A DNA stretch of 47,140 nt from Zavarzinia sp. (GTDB lineage: Bacteria; Pseudomonadota; Alphaproteobacteria; Zavarziniales; Zavarziniaceae), in contig JAOZVS010000128.1 of the NCBI GenBank assembly GCA_025869435.1, positions 1 through 47,140 of the forward strand. The letters run 5' to 3'. Numbering within the stretch: position 1 is the first letter of the stretch; each line of letters starts with the position of its first letter. Of the stretch, positions 18,484 to 26,590 are shown in pieces. Under the pieces are notes generated by a model that had not been told where the DNA came from, did not search any database, and was given only the letters and a program-made list of their open reading frames with translations. A program made the translations under genes and the position numbers.

Positions 18484-21400
18484 CAGGCGAAAACCTTGGC
18501 GTCGGCCGGGGCCGAGGCTTCGAGGGCGGCGGCGATCACCGGACCGATGCGGCCGAGGGTGCCGACATCCAGCATTTCCTGGTGGTGGCAATCGATCTCG
18601 GTCACGGCGACGCTGCCGGCGACATGGGCCGTCCAGGCCCGCGGCTGATGGTGCAGGATCTGGTCGAGATCCGCCCCCTTGCCCCTGGTGGCGCGGACGA
18701 AGGTGACATCGGCGGCGACCATGCCGGGGGTGAAGCGGCGAGCGAGGCGCATGTTGTTCTCGATCACCTTGCGGATGTTGTCGAAGAGGTCCGGAGTCTT
18801 GCGCTGCATGTCCTGCACCGCGGGTATCGAGAACACGTCGTAACGCTCGCAGATGAACTCGGCAAGCCTGTCCATGCGCAAGGGGCCGGCGCCGAGGTCG
18901 GCTTTCTCGTAGCCGAGGAAGGACAGAGCGTTGAGCACTTCCGCCGCCTCGTCCGCTGGCGGCTTGTCGGTGACGAAGGGATAGGCGTCGAGAAGGCCGA
19001 GGAAGGCGATCGTCTCGCCCGCCGCTTCCATCTGGCGGGTCATCTCATGGGCGATCAGCCCGCCGAAGGACCAGCCCAGCAGGTGGTAGGGTCCCTTCGG
19101 CTGGATGCGGCGCACCTCGGCCAGATAGTCGGCCGCGATCTGCGGAATGTCGGCGGGCAGGGGCGCCGCGTCGGCGATGCCGCGCGACTGCAGGGCATAG
19201 ACCGGGCGGTCCTGGCCGACATGGCGCAGCAGGCCGCCATAGCCCCAGCCGAGGCCGAGCACGGGGTGCAGGCAGAACAGCGGCGCCCGGGCGCCGCCCG
19301 CCTTCAGGGGCAGGGTGGTGGCGAAGGGATCGTGGGCGGCATGGCGCTCCAGCGCCTCGGCGAGGCCGGCGATGGTCGGCGTGCCGAAGACGGCGCCCAG
19401 CGGAATTTCGACGCCGTGGCGGCTGCGCAGGGTGGCGATCATGCGGGCGGCGGCCAGCGAATCGCCGCCCAGCTCGAACAGGCTGTCGTGAATGCCGACC
19501 TTCTCGACATTGAAGGCTTCGGCCCAGAGCGCGGCGAGGATTTCCTCCATCGGCGTCCGGGGCGCGACATAGCCCTGGCGCGGCTCGTATTGCGGGGCCG
19601 GCAGGGCGCCGCGGTCGAGCTTGCCGTTCGGATTGACCGGCAGCGCGTCGAGAGTGACGAAGGCCGAGGGAATCATGTAGTCCGGCAGGGTCTTCTCGAT
19701 CTGCTGGCGCAGCAGGCCGGTGTCCAGTTCGGCCCCCGGCTCGGCCACGACATAGGCGACGAGGCGTTTGTCGCCATTCGGCTCCTCGCGCAGGATCACC
19801 GTGTTCTGGCGCACCCCCGGGCAGGCGGCGAGGGCGGCCTCGATCTCGCCGGCCTCGACGCGGAAACCGCGGATCTTGATCTGGAAGTCGCTGCGGCCGA
19901 GGAATTCGAGCACGCCGTCGGCCCGCCAGCGGGCGAGGTCGCCGGTCTTGTAGAGCCGCCCGCCCGGCCCGCCGAAGGGATCGGGAATGAAGCGCTCCGC
20001 CGTCAGGTCGGGCCGCCGCAGGTAACCATCGGCGACGCCGAGACCGCCGATATAGAGATCGCCCGGAATGCCGATCGGCACCGGCTTCATGTGGCGGTCG
20101 AGGACATGGATGGTGGTGTTCCAGATCGGCCGCCCGATCGGCGGCGAATCCAGATCGCGGCCGGCGAGTTCCATCACCGTCGACCAGATCGTCGTCTCGG
20201 TCGGGCCATAGAGGTTGATCACCCGGCCCGACAGGCGGTGCAGGGCGCGCGCCAGAGGCGGCGGCAGCGCCTCGCCGCCGACGAGGGGCAGCAACCCGCG
20301 CAGGGCGGGGGCGTGATCATTGACCAGCGCCTGCCACAGCGACGGCGTCGCCTGCATGAGGGTCGCGCCGAAATCGCGGATGACGTCGACGAGGGCGGCG
20401 GGATCCCGCACCACGTCGCGCGGCACGACGGCGATCGCGGCGCCCACGGTCAGCGGCAGATAGAGTTCGAGCGCGGCGATGTCGAAGGCGATGGTGGTCA
20501 CCGCCACCAGGCGGTCCTCGGCGGTGATGCGAAGGGTGTCGCGCATGGCGGCGAGGAAATTGGCGAGGCCGCGGTGCGGCACGACGACGCCCTTGGGCCG
20601 GCCGGTCGAGCCCGAGGTGTAGATGACATAGGCGGCATCGGCGAGGCCGAAGCTGGCCTTGCGATCGGCGTCGCCCGGATTATGGGTCGCCGCGTGCGAG
20701 GTATCGGTGCGGTCGAGGAACAGACAGGGCAGGCCATTCACCGGCAGGCGCCCGGCGATGGCGCTGGTCGTCAGCAGCAGCGCGGGCTGGGCATCCTCGA
20801 TCGTGAGCGCGAGGCGGGCCGGCGGGGCCTCGGGGTCGAGGGGCAGATAGGCGGCCCCCGCCTTGTGGATGGCGATCAGGGCCGCCGGCAGGTGGCGATT
20901 GCGCGGCAGGGCGACGGCGATCAGGCTGCCCGGGCCGATGCCGCGGGCCAGCAGCGTATGGGCGAGGCGGTTCGCCTCCTCGTTCAGCGTGGCGTAGTCG
21001 AAGCTGGCGGTGGCGTCGGTTACCGCCAGGCGCCCGGGCGTCGCCGCCGCCTGCGCCTCGAAATCCTCGATCCAGGGGCGGTCCGAGACGGGATGAGCGG
21101 TATCGTTCCACACCGTCTCGATCAGGCGGCGTTCCTCGGGCGAGAGCACGTCGACGGCGCCGATAGGACCTGTCGGGTTCTCGATCACCGCCTCGATCAT
21201 GCGCACCAGGCGTTCCTGATGTTCCTGCAACTCGTCCCTGGTATAGAGGCCGGGGTTGGCGTCGAAATCGATGCGCAGGCCACGGCCGTCGTCCCGGTCA
21301 TAGACGAAGATGGTCAGGTCCTCGACCGAGCCGTTGGAGAGATTGTGGAAAGTGGACGGCAGGCCGGCGAAGCGCAGGTCGTAGTCGAAAGGTTCGATAT

Positions 21401-22463
21401 TGATGCCGGTCCAGCTGATCTGCTGGTCCTGGCGCAGCAGGCCGAGGTCGCGGCGCAGGTCCTCATAGCGATACTGCTGATGGCGCAAGCCGCCCATGAC
21501 CGCGCTCGACGCCTGCTGGATCAGGTTGTCGAGGGTGACCTCCGGGCTCATGGCGAAGCGCATGGCGATGGCATTGGCCATCATGCCCGGAATACGGCGA
21601 AGGACGCCCGACGTGCGTCCGGTGACCGGCATCCCGAGCACGAGGTCGTCGGCGCCCGAAACCCGGTAGATATAGGCGGCGAGCAGGGCGATCAGGATCT
21701 GCGGCATGGTTCCGCCGGCCTGTTTGGCCATTTCGCGGAGCGCCAGCGACTTGTCTTGCGACAGCCGCGCGGTCGAGCGCAGCAGCCCGCCGGTCGGCGC
21801 CACGCGGCGCTTGGCGAGCGAGATCGGCTCGGGCAGGCCCGCGAGGCGCTCGCGCCAATAGTCGCGGTCGCGCTCGTGGCGGGGCGAATTGCGGTAGGAC
21901 TGCTCGGATTCGACGATGGTGGCGAAACCGCCGAAGGGGCAGGGCTCGGGCGCGCGGCCCTCGACCAGGGCGGTATAAAGTTCGGCGCAGCGCCGGGCCA
22001 GCAGACCGCCGCCGAAGCCGTCGAGGATGATGTGGTGGCAGCGGTGATACCAGATGAAGCGCTCGTCGGCGATTTTCAGCAGGGCGACGAACCACAGCCG
22101 GGTGCCGGCCAGATCGACGGGTTCCGACAATTCGGCCATCATCCAGGCTTCGGCGACCGCCAGCGGATCGGCTTCGTCGGTGAAGTCGATATAGGGAATG
22201 CTGCCGGCGTAGAACGGCTCGATCACCTGGCGCGGGCCGTCGTCGGTATCGACAATGCGGGTTCGCGCCGTTTCCGCCTCGTTGGCGAGGGTGTGGAGCG
22301 CGCGCAGGAACAGCTCGGGATCGAGGGCGCCGGTGATCTCGACATATTCCGATATGTTGAACACCGAATCCGAGGGGGCGATCTTGCTGCTGACCCAGAT
22401 GCCGCGCTGGCCGATGGCGAGGGGCAGGACCTGGGGCGGCGTGGTGCGTTCGACGATGCCCAT
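18483..22463 (-). CDS. Single-module nonribosomal peptide synthetase, C-A-T-TE
   Basis: A 1326-residue stand-alone module. Condensation domain: residues about 10-440, with the active-site HHIILDG intact at 143-149. Adenylation domain: about 460-960, with YTSGSTGRPKG near 617, NLYGPTETTIW, and NGKLDRG carrying the catalytic Lys. Carrier domain: LGGDS with the phosphopantetheine Ser near 1002. Thioesterase: about 1060-1326, with GWSFGG (nucleophile near 1132), LLDAYP and the late His in CHHQEM. Aligned by eye to GrsA, the ten specificity residues read D-I-L-Q-L-G-L-I-W-K, which I recall as a glycine code. A leading C domain in a one-module enzyme normally accepts an acyl-CoA or acyl-ACP, as in serrawettin W1 synthetase, so an N-acyl-glycine or its ester oligomer is the likely product. 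The start is the ATG at 22463, behind AGGAG, one base after the PPTase stop. Confidence 0.93.
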   Translation of the reverse strand: MGIVERTTPPQVLPLAIGQRGIWVSSKIAPSDSVFNISEYVEITGALDPELFLRALHTLANEAETARTRIVDTDDGPRQVIEPFYAGSIPYIDFTDEADPLAVAEAWMMAELSEPVDLAGTRLWFVALLKIADERFIWYHRCHHIILDGFGGGLLARRCAELYTALVEGRAPEPCPFGGFATIVESEQSYRNSPRHERDRDYWRERLAGLPEPISLAKRRVAPTGGLLRSTARLSQDKSLALREMAKQAGGTMPQILIALLAAYIYRVSGADDLVLGMPVTGRTSGVLRRIPGMMANAIAMRFAMSPEVTLDNLIQQASSAVMGGLRHQQYRYEDLRRDLGLLRQDQQISWTGINIEPFDYDLRFAGLPSTFHNLSNGSVEDLTIFVYDRDDGRGLRIDFDANPGLYTRDELQEHQERLVRMIEAVIENPTGPIGAVDVLSPEERRLIETVWNDTAHPVSDRPWIEDFEAQAAATPGRLAVTDATASFDYATLNEEANRLAHTLLARGIGPGSLIAVALPRNRHLPAALIAIHKAGAAYLPLDPEAPPARLALTIEDAQPALLLTTSAIAGRLPVNGLPCLFLDRTDTSHAATHNPGDADRKASFGLADAAYVIYTSGSTGRPKGVVVPHRGLANFLAAMRDTLRITAEDRLVAVTTIAFDIAALELYLPLTVGAAIAVVPRDVVRDPAALVDVIRDFGATLMQATPSLWQALVNDHAPALRGLLPLVGGEALPPPLARALHRLSGRVINLYGPTETTIWSTVMELAGRDLDSPPIGRPIWNTTIHVLDRHMKPVPIGIPGDLYIGGLGVADGYLRRPDLTAERFIPDPFGGPGGRLYKTGDLARWRADGVLEFLGRSDFQIKIRGFRVEAGEIEAALAACPGVRQNTVILREEPNGDKRLVAYVVAEPGAELDTGLLRQQIEKTLPDYMIPSAFVTLDALPVNPNGKLDRGALPAPQYEPRQGYVAPRTPMEEILAALWAEAFNVEKVGIHDSLFELGGDSLAAARMIATLRSRHGVEIPLGAVFGTPTIAGLAEALERHAAHDPFATTLPLKAGGARAPLFCLHPVLGLGWGYGGLLRHVGQDRPVYALQSRGIADAAPLPADIPQIAADYLAEVRRIQPKGPYHLLGWSFGGLIAHEMTRQMEAAGETIAFLGLLDAYPFVTDKPPADEAAEVLNALSFLGYEKADLGAGPLRMDRLAEFICERYDVFSIPAVQDMQRKTPDLFDNIRKVIENNMRLARRFTPGMVAADVTFVRATRGKGADLDQILHHQPRAWTAHVAGSVAVTEIDCHHQEMLDVGTLGRIGPVIAAALEASAPADAKVFA

Positions 22464-22464
22464 G

Positions 22465-23232
22465 TCAGATCTCCTGAACTGTCGGCCGGGCGACATCCGG
22501 CGCCGTCTGGTGCAGCCGGGAATGACGGGTGGTGTGGAGGCGAAGCGAGGCGAGCGGCCGGTCCGCGGCCAGCACGGCGACATAGCCGCCGGGCGCTTCC
22601 AGCCGGTAGAGCCAAAGCGGCGGCCCGTCCGAGCGATCCGCCAGCAGGGCGGCGGGGGCGGCCGGATCGGCGCAGACGTCGAAACTGTCGAGCGGCAGGG
22701 ACAGGCCCATGCCCCAGGCTTTCACGCAGGCTTCCTTGGAGACCCAGGTCTTGAAAAAGCCATCCGCGCGCCGCTGCGCCGGCAGGGCGTCGAGCGAGGT
22801 ATTTTCATTTCGTGAGAAGAAAGTTTCGGACAGGTCCCGGCAGGGAAAATCCGGCTGTACCCGTTCGATATCGATCCCGATCCGGCAGTTTCGCGCCGCG
22901 CCGATCAGGGCGAAATTGCCGGAACGGGATGAATTGAAATCCACCGAGGCGGGGGCGGCGAGACAGGGGCGACCGCGCTCGTCCGTCCTGATGTCGAGGC
23001 TCGCCACGGGGCGCCCGGTGTAATCCGAGAGAATACGGCGCAGGGCACCGCGACTGCGCAGGAAGCGGCGGCGGTCGAGTGGCTTTCGGTATCCTGATGC
23101 GCGTCGCTGTTCGTCCAAACCTGGTTTCAGATCAATGGTTTGGCTTTCAGGTGCCGACAGTTCCAGGTCGACCAGCCATGCTTCCGCCCGGCAGGCCGTG
23201 GAGATCCGTGATGTCTGGTCGTACCTGGGCAT
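22465..23232 (-). CDS. Sfp-type 4'-phosphopantetheinyl transferase
   Basis: A 255-residue enzyme that moves the phosphopantetheine arm of CoA onto the carrier-domain serine. The magnesium-binding motif GIDIERV and the signature WVSKEACVKAWGMGL are clear. An N-terminal region with RRRFLRSRGALRRIL and a following DERGRPCL segment fit Sfp/EntD-type proteins, which serve secondary metabolism rather than AcpS-type fatty acid synthesis. It is the first gene of the minus-strand operon and stops one base before the NRPS starts, so its natural partner is almost certainly the carrier domain of that enzyme. The ATG at 23232 gives the full family length. Confidence 0.92.
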   Translation of the reverse strand: MPRYDQTSRISTACRAEAWLVDLELSAPESQTIDLKPGLDEQRRASGYRKPLDRRRFLRSRGALRRILSDYTGRPVASLDIRTDERGRPCLAAPASVDFNSSRSGNFALIGAARNCRIGIDIERVQPDFPCRDLSETFFSRNENTSLDALPAQRRADGFFKTWVSKEACVKAWGMGLSLPLDSFDVCADPAAPAALLADRSDGPPLWLYRLEAPGGYVAVLAADRPLASLRLHTTRHSRLHQTAPDVARPTVQEI

Positions 23233-23480
23233 GGTGCCGGTCCATGGCTGTTGTACGGTTGTGTAAAAGCGGAAGTCACACCGCTTTTGTGCAACGCGTC
23301 ATGGACAAGAATAGAGATCAAGTGGGGGGATTTGGCAGTACAAGCGCCGTCGATTTGGGCGCAAATGCTTCCATTATCGCCATATCTGGAGGAAGTGATG
23401 GAGCCACCCTGGGATCGGGAACTTTTCCTCCCCGGAAACGGATGTCTTGCCGCCAAAAGCCGACTTGCTTACAGGCCTGT
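23233..23480 (-). promoter_or_regulatory. Leader and promoter region of the PPTase/NRPS operon
   Basis: This gap of about 248 bases is one of the longest in the window and visibly less GC-rich than its surroundings. No convincing gene lies in it; a short plus-strand frame of 77 codons (23251-23484) has no recognisable content. Read on the minus strand, GATAAT at 23378-23373 is a good -10 match, but the matching -35 is weak. A perfect inverted repeat lies closer to the PPTase start (separate entry). I infer that this is the control region of the operon; the exact promoter is uncertain. Confidence 0.45.
23265..23288. promoter_or_regulatory. Perfect inverted repeat upstream of the PPTase gene
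   Basis: Arms AAAAGCGG and CCGCTTTT are separated by eight bases. It lies 33-56 bases upstream of the PPTase start, where an operator or a leader hairpin would act. It lacks the GC-rich stem of a strong terminator. Which regulator would bind is unknown; the adjacent LysR is a candidate only by position. Confidence 0.5.
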
Positions 23481-24401
23481 CTAGACGTCGCGCAGGGGCA
23501 GGGCGGCCATGGTTTCGGTGATCAGGCCGCGCAGCCAGCGATTGGCCGGATCATTCTCGACATTGGCGTGCCAGTAGAGAAAGGCATCGAGGCCGGGGCC
23601 TTCGATGGGAAAGGGCAGCATCTGGTTGGCGAAGGGCCGGTTGGTGATGCGGGCGTAATGCTCGGTCATGGTCAGGATCATGTCGGTCTGGCTGACCACG
23701 CGGCAACCGGCGAAATAATGCTGGCAGCGCAGGCGCACATGCCGGCTGTGGCCAAGGCGGGCCAGTTCGATATCCTCGAGACCGGGGCCGGCGGTGCGGG
23801 CGCTGACCAGGACATGCTGCTGCGCCAGATAGGTGTCGAGATCGATATGGCCGCGCACCCTGGGGTGGCCGCTGCGGGCGACGACGACGAAACGGTCCGC
23901 CATCAGGCGGCGCTGGCGGATGTGTTCGGGCAGCGACAGCCAGATATCGAGCGCGGCGTCGACCCGCCCGGCGGCCAGTTCGCCCTCGACCTCGCGGCGA
24001 TCGACGTGGATGGCCGACAGGTCGACCAGCGGGGCGACCTCGCTGATCCGATGCATCAGCGCGGGCAGGATGCGCGCCTCCAGCACGTCGCGGATGCCGA
24101 GGGTGAAGCGCCGCCGCGTCGTCGCCGGATCGAAGCGCTCGGCCTCGGCAAGGGCGATCTCGATCCCGCGCAAGGATTGGCGCACCGGCTCGATCAGGCC
24201 GCGGGCGAAGGGCGTCGCCACCAGGCGCCGGCCCTGACGCTCGAACAGCGGATCGCCCAGCACGTCGCGCAGCCGGCCGAGGGCATGGCTGACCGCGGGC
24301 TGGGTCAGATTCAGCTTGGCCGCCGCCGCCGTGATGCCGCCTTCGGCGAAGATCGCGTCGAGCACGACGAGGAGATTGAGGTCCAGCCGGCTTATATGCA
24401 T
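23481..24401 (-). CDS. LysR-family transcriptional regulator
   Basis: A 306-residue regulator. The N-terminal winged helix-turn-helix (about residues 5-65) reads AAAAKLNLTQPAVSHALGRL, followed by the LFERQGRRL wing. The effector-binding domain begins around residue 95 and resembles the NodD/PcpR/DNT-type subgroup (KxxLxLN start, HVDRREVEGELAAGRVDAAL). It lies upstream of the PPTase/NRPS operon in the same direction and is divergent from the SDR gene of the lipid operon, 121 bases away. LysR proteins usually control the divergent neighbour, which would favour the lipid operon; control of the NRPS operon is equally possible. The ligand cannot be predicted. Confidence 0.92.
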   Translation of the reverse strand: MHISRLDLNLLVVLDAIFAEGGITAAAAKLNLTQPAVSHALGRLRDVLGDPLFERQGRRLVATPFARGLIEPVRQSLRGIEIALAEAERFDPATTRRRFTLGIRDVLEARILPALMHRISEVAPLVDLSAIHVDRREVEGELAAGRVDAALDIWLSLPEHIRQRRLMADRFVVVARSGHPRVRGHIDLDTYLAQQHVLVSARTAGPGLEDIELARLGHSRHVRLRCQHYFAGCRVVSQTDMILTMTEHYARITNRPFANQMLPFPIEGPGLDAFLYWHANVENDPANRWLRGLITETMAALPLRDV

Positions 24402-24432
24402 GAAATTTATGGTATCCGCTTCCGAACATTCA

Positions 24433-24461
24433 TTGGACGCAGGTTAGTTCATCGTTACTCT
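24433..24461 (+). promoter_or_regulatory. Candidate promoter of the lipid operon in the LysR/SDR divergent region
   Basis: TTGGAC and TACTCT are 17 bases apart, about 60 bases upstream of the SDR start. Matches to the sigma-70 consensus are moderate. An AT-rich element around AAATTT at about 24403-24410, next to the LysR start, could be part of the regulator's binding site. Confidence 0.3.
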
Positions 24462-24522
24462 GGGGGCAATCCGACGGCGAAAACGCTGCGGCAGCAAAAA
24501 AAGCAAGCGGGGGAGAGTCGCG

Positions 24523-25365
24523 GTGCAGGATCTGGCGAACAAGGTTGCCGTCATCACGGGGGCAGCCAGCGGGTTCGGCCGCGAATTGGCGGTACAATGC
24601 GCCGGAGCGGGCATGAAGCTCGTTCTGGCCGACCGGGACCAGGAAGGGCTGGGGGCGACCCTGGCTCTTCTTCCCGGTGCCACCGACGTCATCACGGCCA
24701 TCTGCGACGTCTCGAAACCATGCGACGTCGACAATCTCGCCGAAGCGACCTATGCCCGCTTCGGCGCGGCCCATCTTCTGTTCAACAACGCGGGTGTCGC
24801 CGTCTCCGGGCCGACCTGGACGACGACGCTCGACGAATGGAAATGGGTGCTGGACGTCAACCTGATGGGGGTCGTCCACGGCATCCGCAGCTTCGTGCCG
24901 CGCATGTTGGCGCAGGGCCAGCCGGCCCATATCGTCAACACCGCCTCGGCCGCCGGCCTCGTCTCGCCGCCGGGATCGAGCGTTTATTGCGTCTCGAAGC
25001 ATGGCGTCGTCACCATGTCGGAATGCCTGCACCATGAATTGCAGCTCGAACAGGCGCAAATCGGTGTCTCGGTCCTGTGCCCGGCCTTCGTGCCCACCGG
25101 CATCGGCCATTCCGAGCGCAACCGCCCGGCCGAATTCGCCGATGCCAATCCCCTGGGCGAAGTCTATGCCGAGGCGATGCGCAAGGCGATCGCCGCCGGC
25201 AAGCTGACCGCCGCCGATGTCGCCCGCATCACCCTCGACGGGGTGCGCGAAGGGCGCTTCTACATCATCACCCACCCGACGATCAAAAAGGCGATCGAGA
25301 TCAGGATGCAGGACATCCTCGAGGAACGCCTGCCGACCAACACGCTGCGCGTCAGTCCGCGCTGA
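24523..25365 (+). CDS. SDR-family NAD(P)-dependent oxidoreductase
   Basis: A 280-residue classical short-chain dehydrogenase. TGAASGFG at residues 12-19 binds the cofactor, NNAGV follows around residue 88, and the catalytic YCVSK holds Tyr155 and Lys159. A C-terminal extension after about residue 230 (GRFYIITHPTIKKAIEIR) is typical of SDRs associated with acyl-CoA and alcohol metabolism. The start is a GTG preceded by a GGGGGAGAG ribosome site. It is the first gene of a plus-strand lipid operon, and the acyl-CoA dehydrogenase begins 18 bases after its stop. It probably interconverts a hydroxyl and keto group or a fatty alcohol and aldehyde; the substrate is not evident. Confidence 0.9.
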   Translation: MQDLANKVAVITGAASGFGRELAVQCAGAGMKLVLADRDQEGLGATLALLPGATDVITAICDVSKPCDVDNLAEATYARFGAAHLLFNNAGVAVSGPTWTTTLDEWKWVLDVNLMGVVHGIRSFVPRMLAQGQPAHIVNTASAAGLVSPPGSSVYCVSKHGVVTMSECLHHELQLEQAQIGVSVLCPAFVPTGIGHSERNRPAEFADANPLGEVYAEAMRKAIAAGKLTAADVARITLDGVREGRFYIITHPTIKKAIEIRMQDILEERLPTNTLRVSPR

Positions 25366-25383
25366 AACCCGAAGGATCGCATC

Positions 25384-26589
25384 ATGGATTTCGAATATTC
25401 CCAGAAGACGAAAGACCTGATGGAGCGGGTAAGTGCCTTCATGGACGCCCACGTCTATCCGAACGAGCATCGTTTCGAGGAAGAAGTGGCCGAGGGCGAC
25501 CGCTGGCAGCCGACCCGGATCGTCGAGGAGGTGAAGCAGAAGGCGAAGGACGCCGGCCTGTGGAACCTGTTCCTGCCGGAATCTGAGCTGGGCGCCGGCC
25601 TGACCAACCTCGAATACGCCCCCTTGTGCGAAATCATGGGCCGCGTCGCCTGGGCGCCGGAGGTGTTCAACTGTTCCGCCCCCGACACGGGCAACATGGA
25701 AGTCCTCGCCCGTTACGGCACCGAGGAACAGAAGAAGCAATGGCTGGTGCCCTTGCTCGCGGGCGAGATCCGCTCGTGTTTCGCCATGACCGAGCCGGAG
25801 GTCGCTTCCTCGGACGCGACCAATATCGCGAGCTCCATCCGGCGCGAGGGTGACGAATATGTCATCAACGGCCGCAAGTGGTGGTCGTCGGGCGCGAATG
25901 ATCCGCGCTGCAAGGTCTTCATCTTCATGGGCAAGACCGACCCGAACAATCCGAACCGTCACGCCCAGCAGTCGATGATCATCGTGCCGCGCGATACCAA
26001 GGGTGTCACCATCCTGCGCGCCCTGCCGGTCTTCGGCTATGACGATGCCCCCCATGGTCATGGCGAGGTCCTGTTCGAGAATGTCCGCGTGCCGGTTTCC
26101 AACATGCTGCTCGGCGAAGGCCGCGGCTTCGAGATCGCGCAGGGGCGCCTTGGCCCGGGCCGCATCCATCACTGCATGCGCCTGATCGGCCTCGCCGAGC
26201 GTGCCTTCGAGAAGATGTGTCAGCGGGCCAAGGCGCGCACCGCCTTCGGCAAGCCGATCGCGCTGCATGGCGTCACGGCCGAGCGTATCGCCGAAGCCCG
26301 CATCATGATCGACCAGTGCCGTTTCCTCGTCCTCAACGCGGCCGACAAGATGGACCGCTATGGTAACAAGGTCGCGGCCAAGGAAATCGCCATGATCAAG
26401 GTCGCGGCGCCCAACATGGCCTGCAAGGTGATCGACTGGGCGATCCAGGTTCATGGCGGCGGCGGCGTCTCCAACGACTATGGTCTCGCCTATGCCTATG
26501 CCGGGGCGCGCACCCTGAGGCTCGCCGACGGGCCGGACGAAGTGCATCGCAATTCGATCGCCAAGATGGAACTGAAGCGGATCCAGTAA
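25384..26589 (+). CDS. Acyl-CoA dehydrogenase family protein
   Basis: A 401-residue FAD enzyme with the three-part acyl-CoA dehydrogenase fold. An N-terminal helical domain comes first, then [16 protein letters not shown] in the beta domain (about residues 134-149) that contacts FAD and substrate. The C-terminal helical domain has [17 protein letters not shown] and the flavin-binding [19 protein letters not shown]. The sequence style matches the ACAD10/ACAD11-like group rather than short-chain beta-oxidation enzymes. It would introduce an alpha,beta double bond into an acyl-CoA. The next SDR starts one base after its stop, so the three redox genes are likely made together. Confidence 0.93.
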   Translation: MDFEYSQKTKDLMERVSAFMDAHVYPNEHRFEEEVAEGDRWQPTRIVEEVKQKAKDAGLWNLFLPESELGAGLTNLEYAPLCEIMGRVAWAPEVFNCSAPDTGNMEVLARYGTEEQKKQWLVPLLAGEIRSCFAMTEPEVASSDATNIASSIRREGDEYVINGRKWWSSGANDPRCKVFIFMGKTDPNNPNRHAQQSMIIVPRDTKGVTILRALPVFGYDDAPHGHGEVLFENVRVPVSNMLLGEGRGFEIAQGRLGPGRIHHCMRLIGLAERAFEKMCQRAKARTAFGKPIALHGVTAERIAEARIMIDQCRFLVLNAADKMDRYGNKVAAKEIAMIKVAAPNMACKVIDWAIQVHGGGGVSNDYGLAYAYAGARTLRLADGPDEVHRNSIAKMELKRIQ

Positions 26590-26590
26590 G

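Noticed and set aside
18582-22754. A 1390-codon plus-strand open frame antisense to the NRPS
   Set aside because: Its residues are Gly/Arg/Asp/Ala-rich with no domain motif, while the opposite strand carries a complete NRPS. High GC removes stops from the shadow frame.
23240-23290. Lux-box-like sequence around TTGTACGG
   Set aside because: The two halves do not pair beyond a few bases and no luxI or luxR gene is present in the window.
23251-23484. A 77-codon plus-strand frame in the NRPS operon leader
   Set aside because: It has no ribosome site or recognisable content, and it runs into the LysR gene from the other strand.
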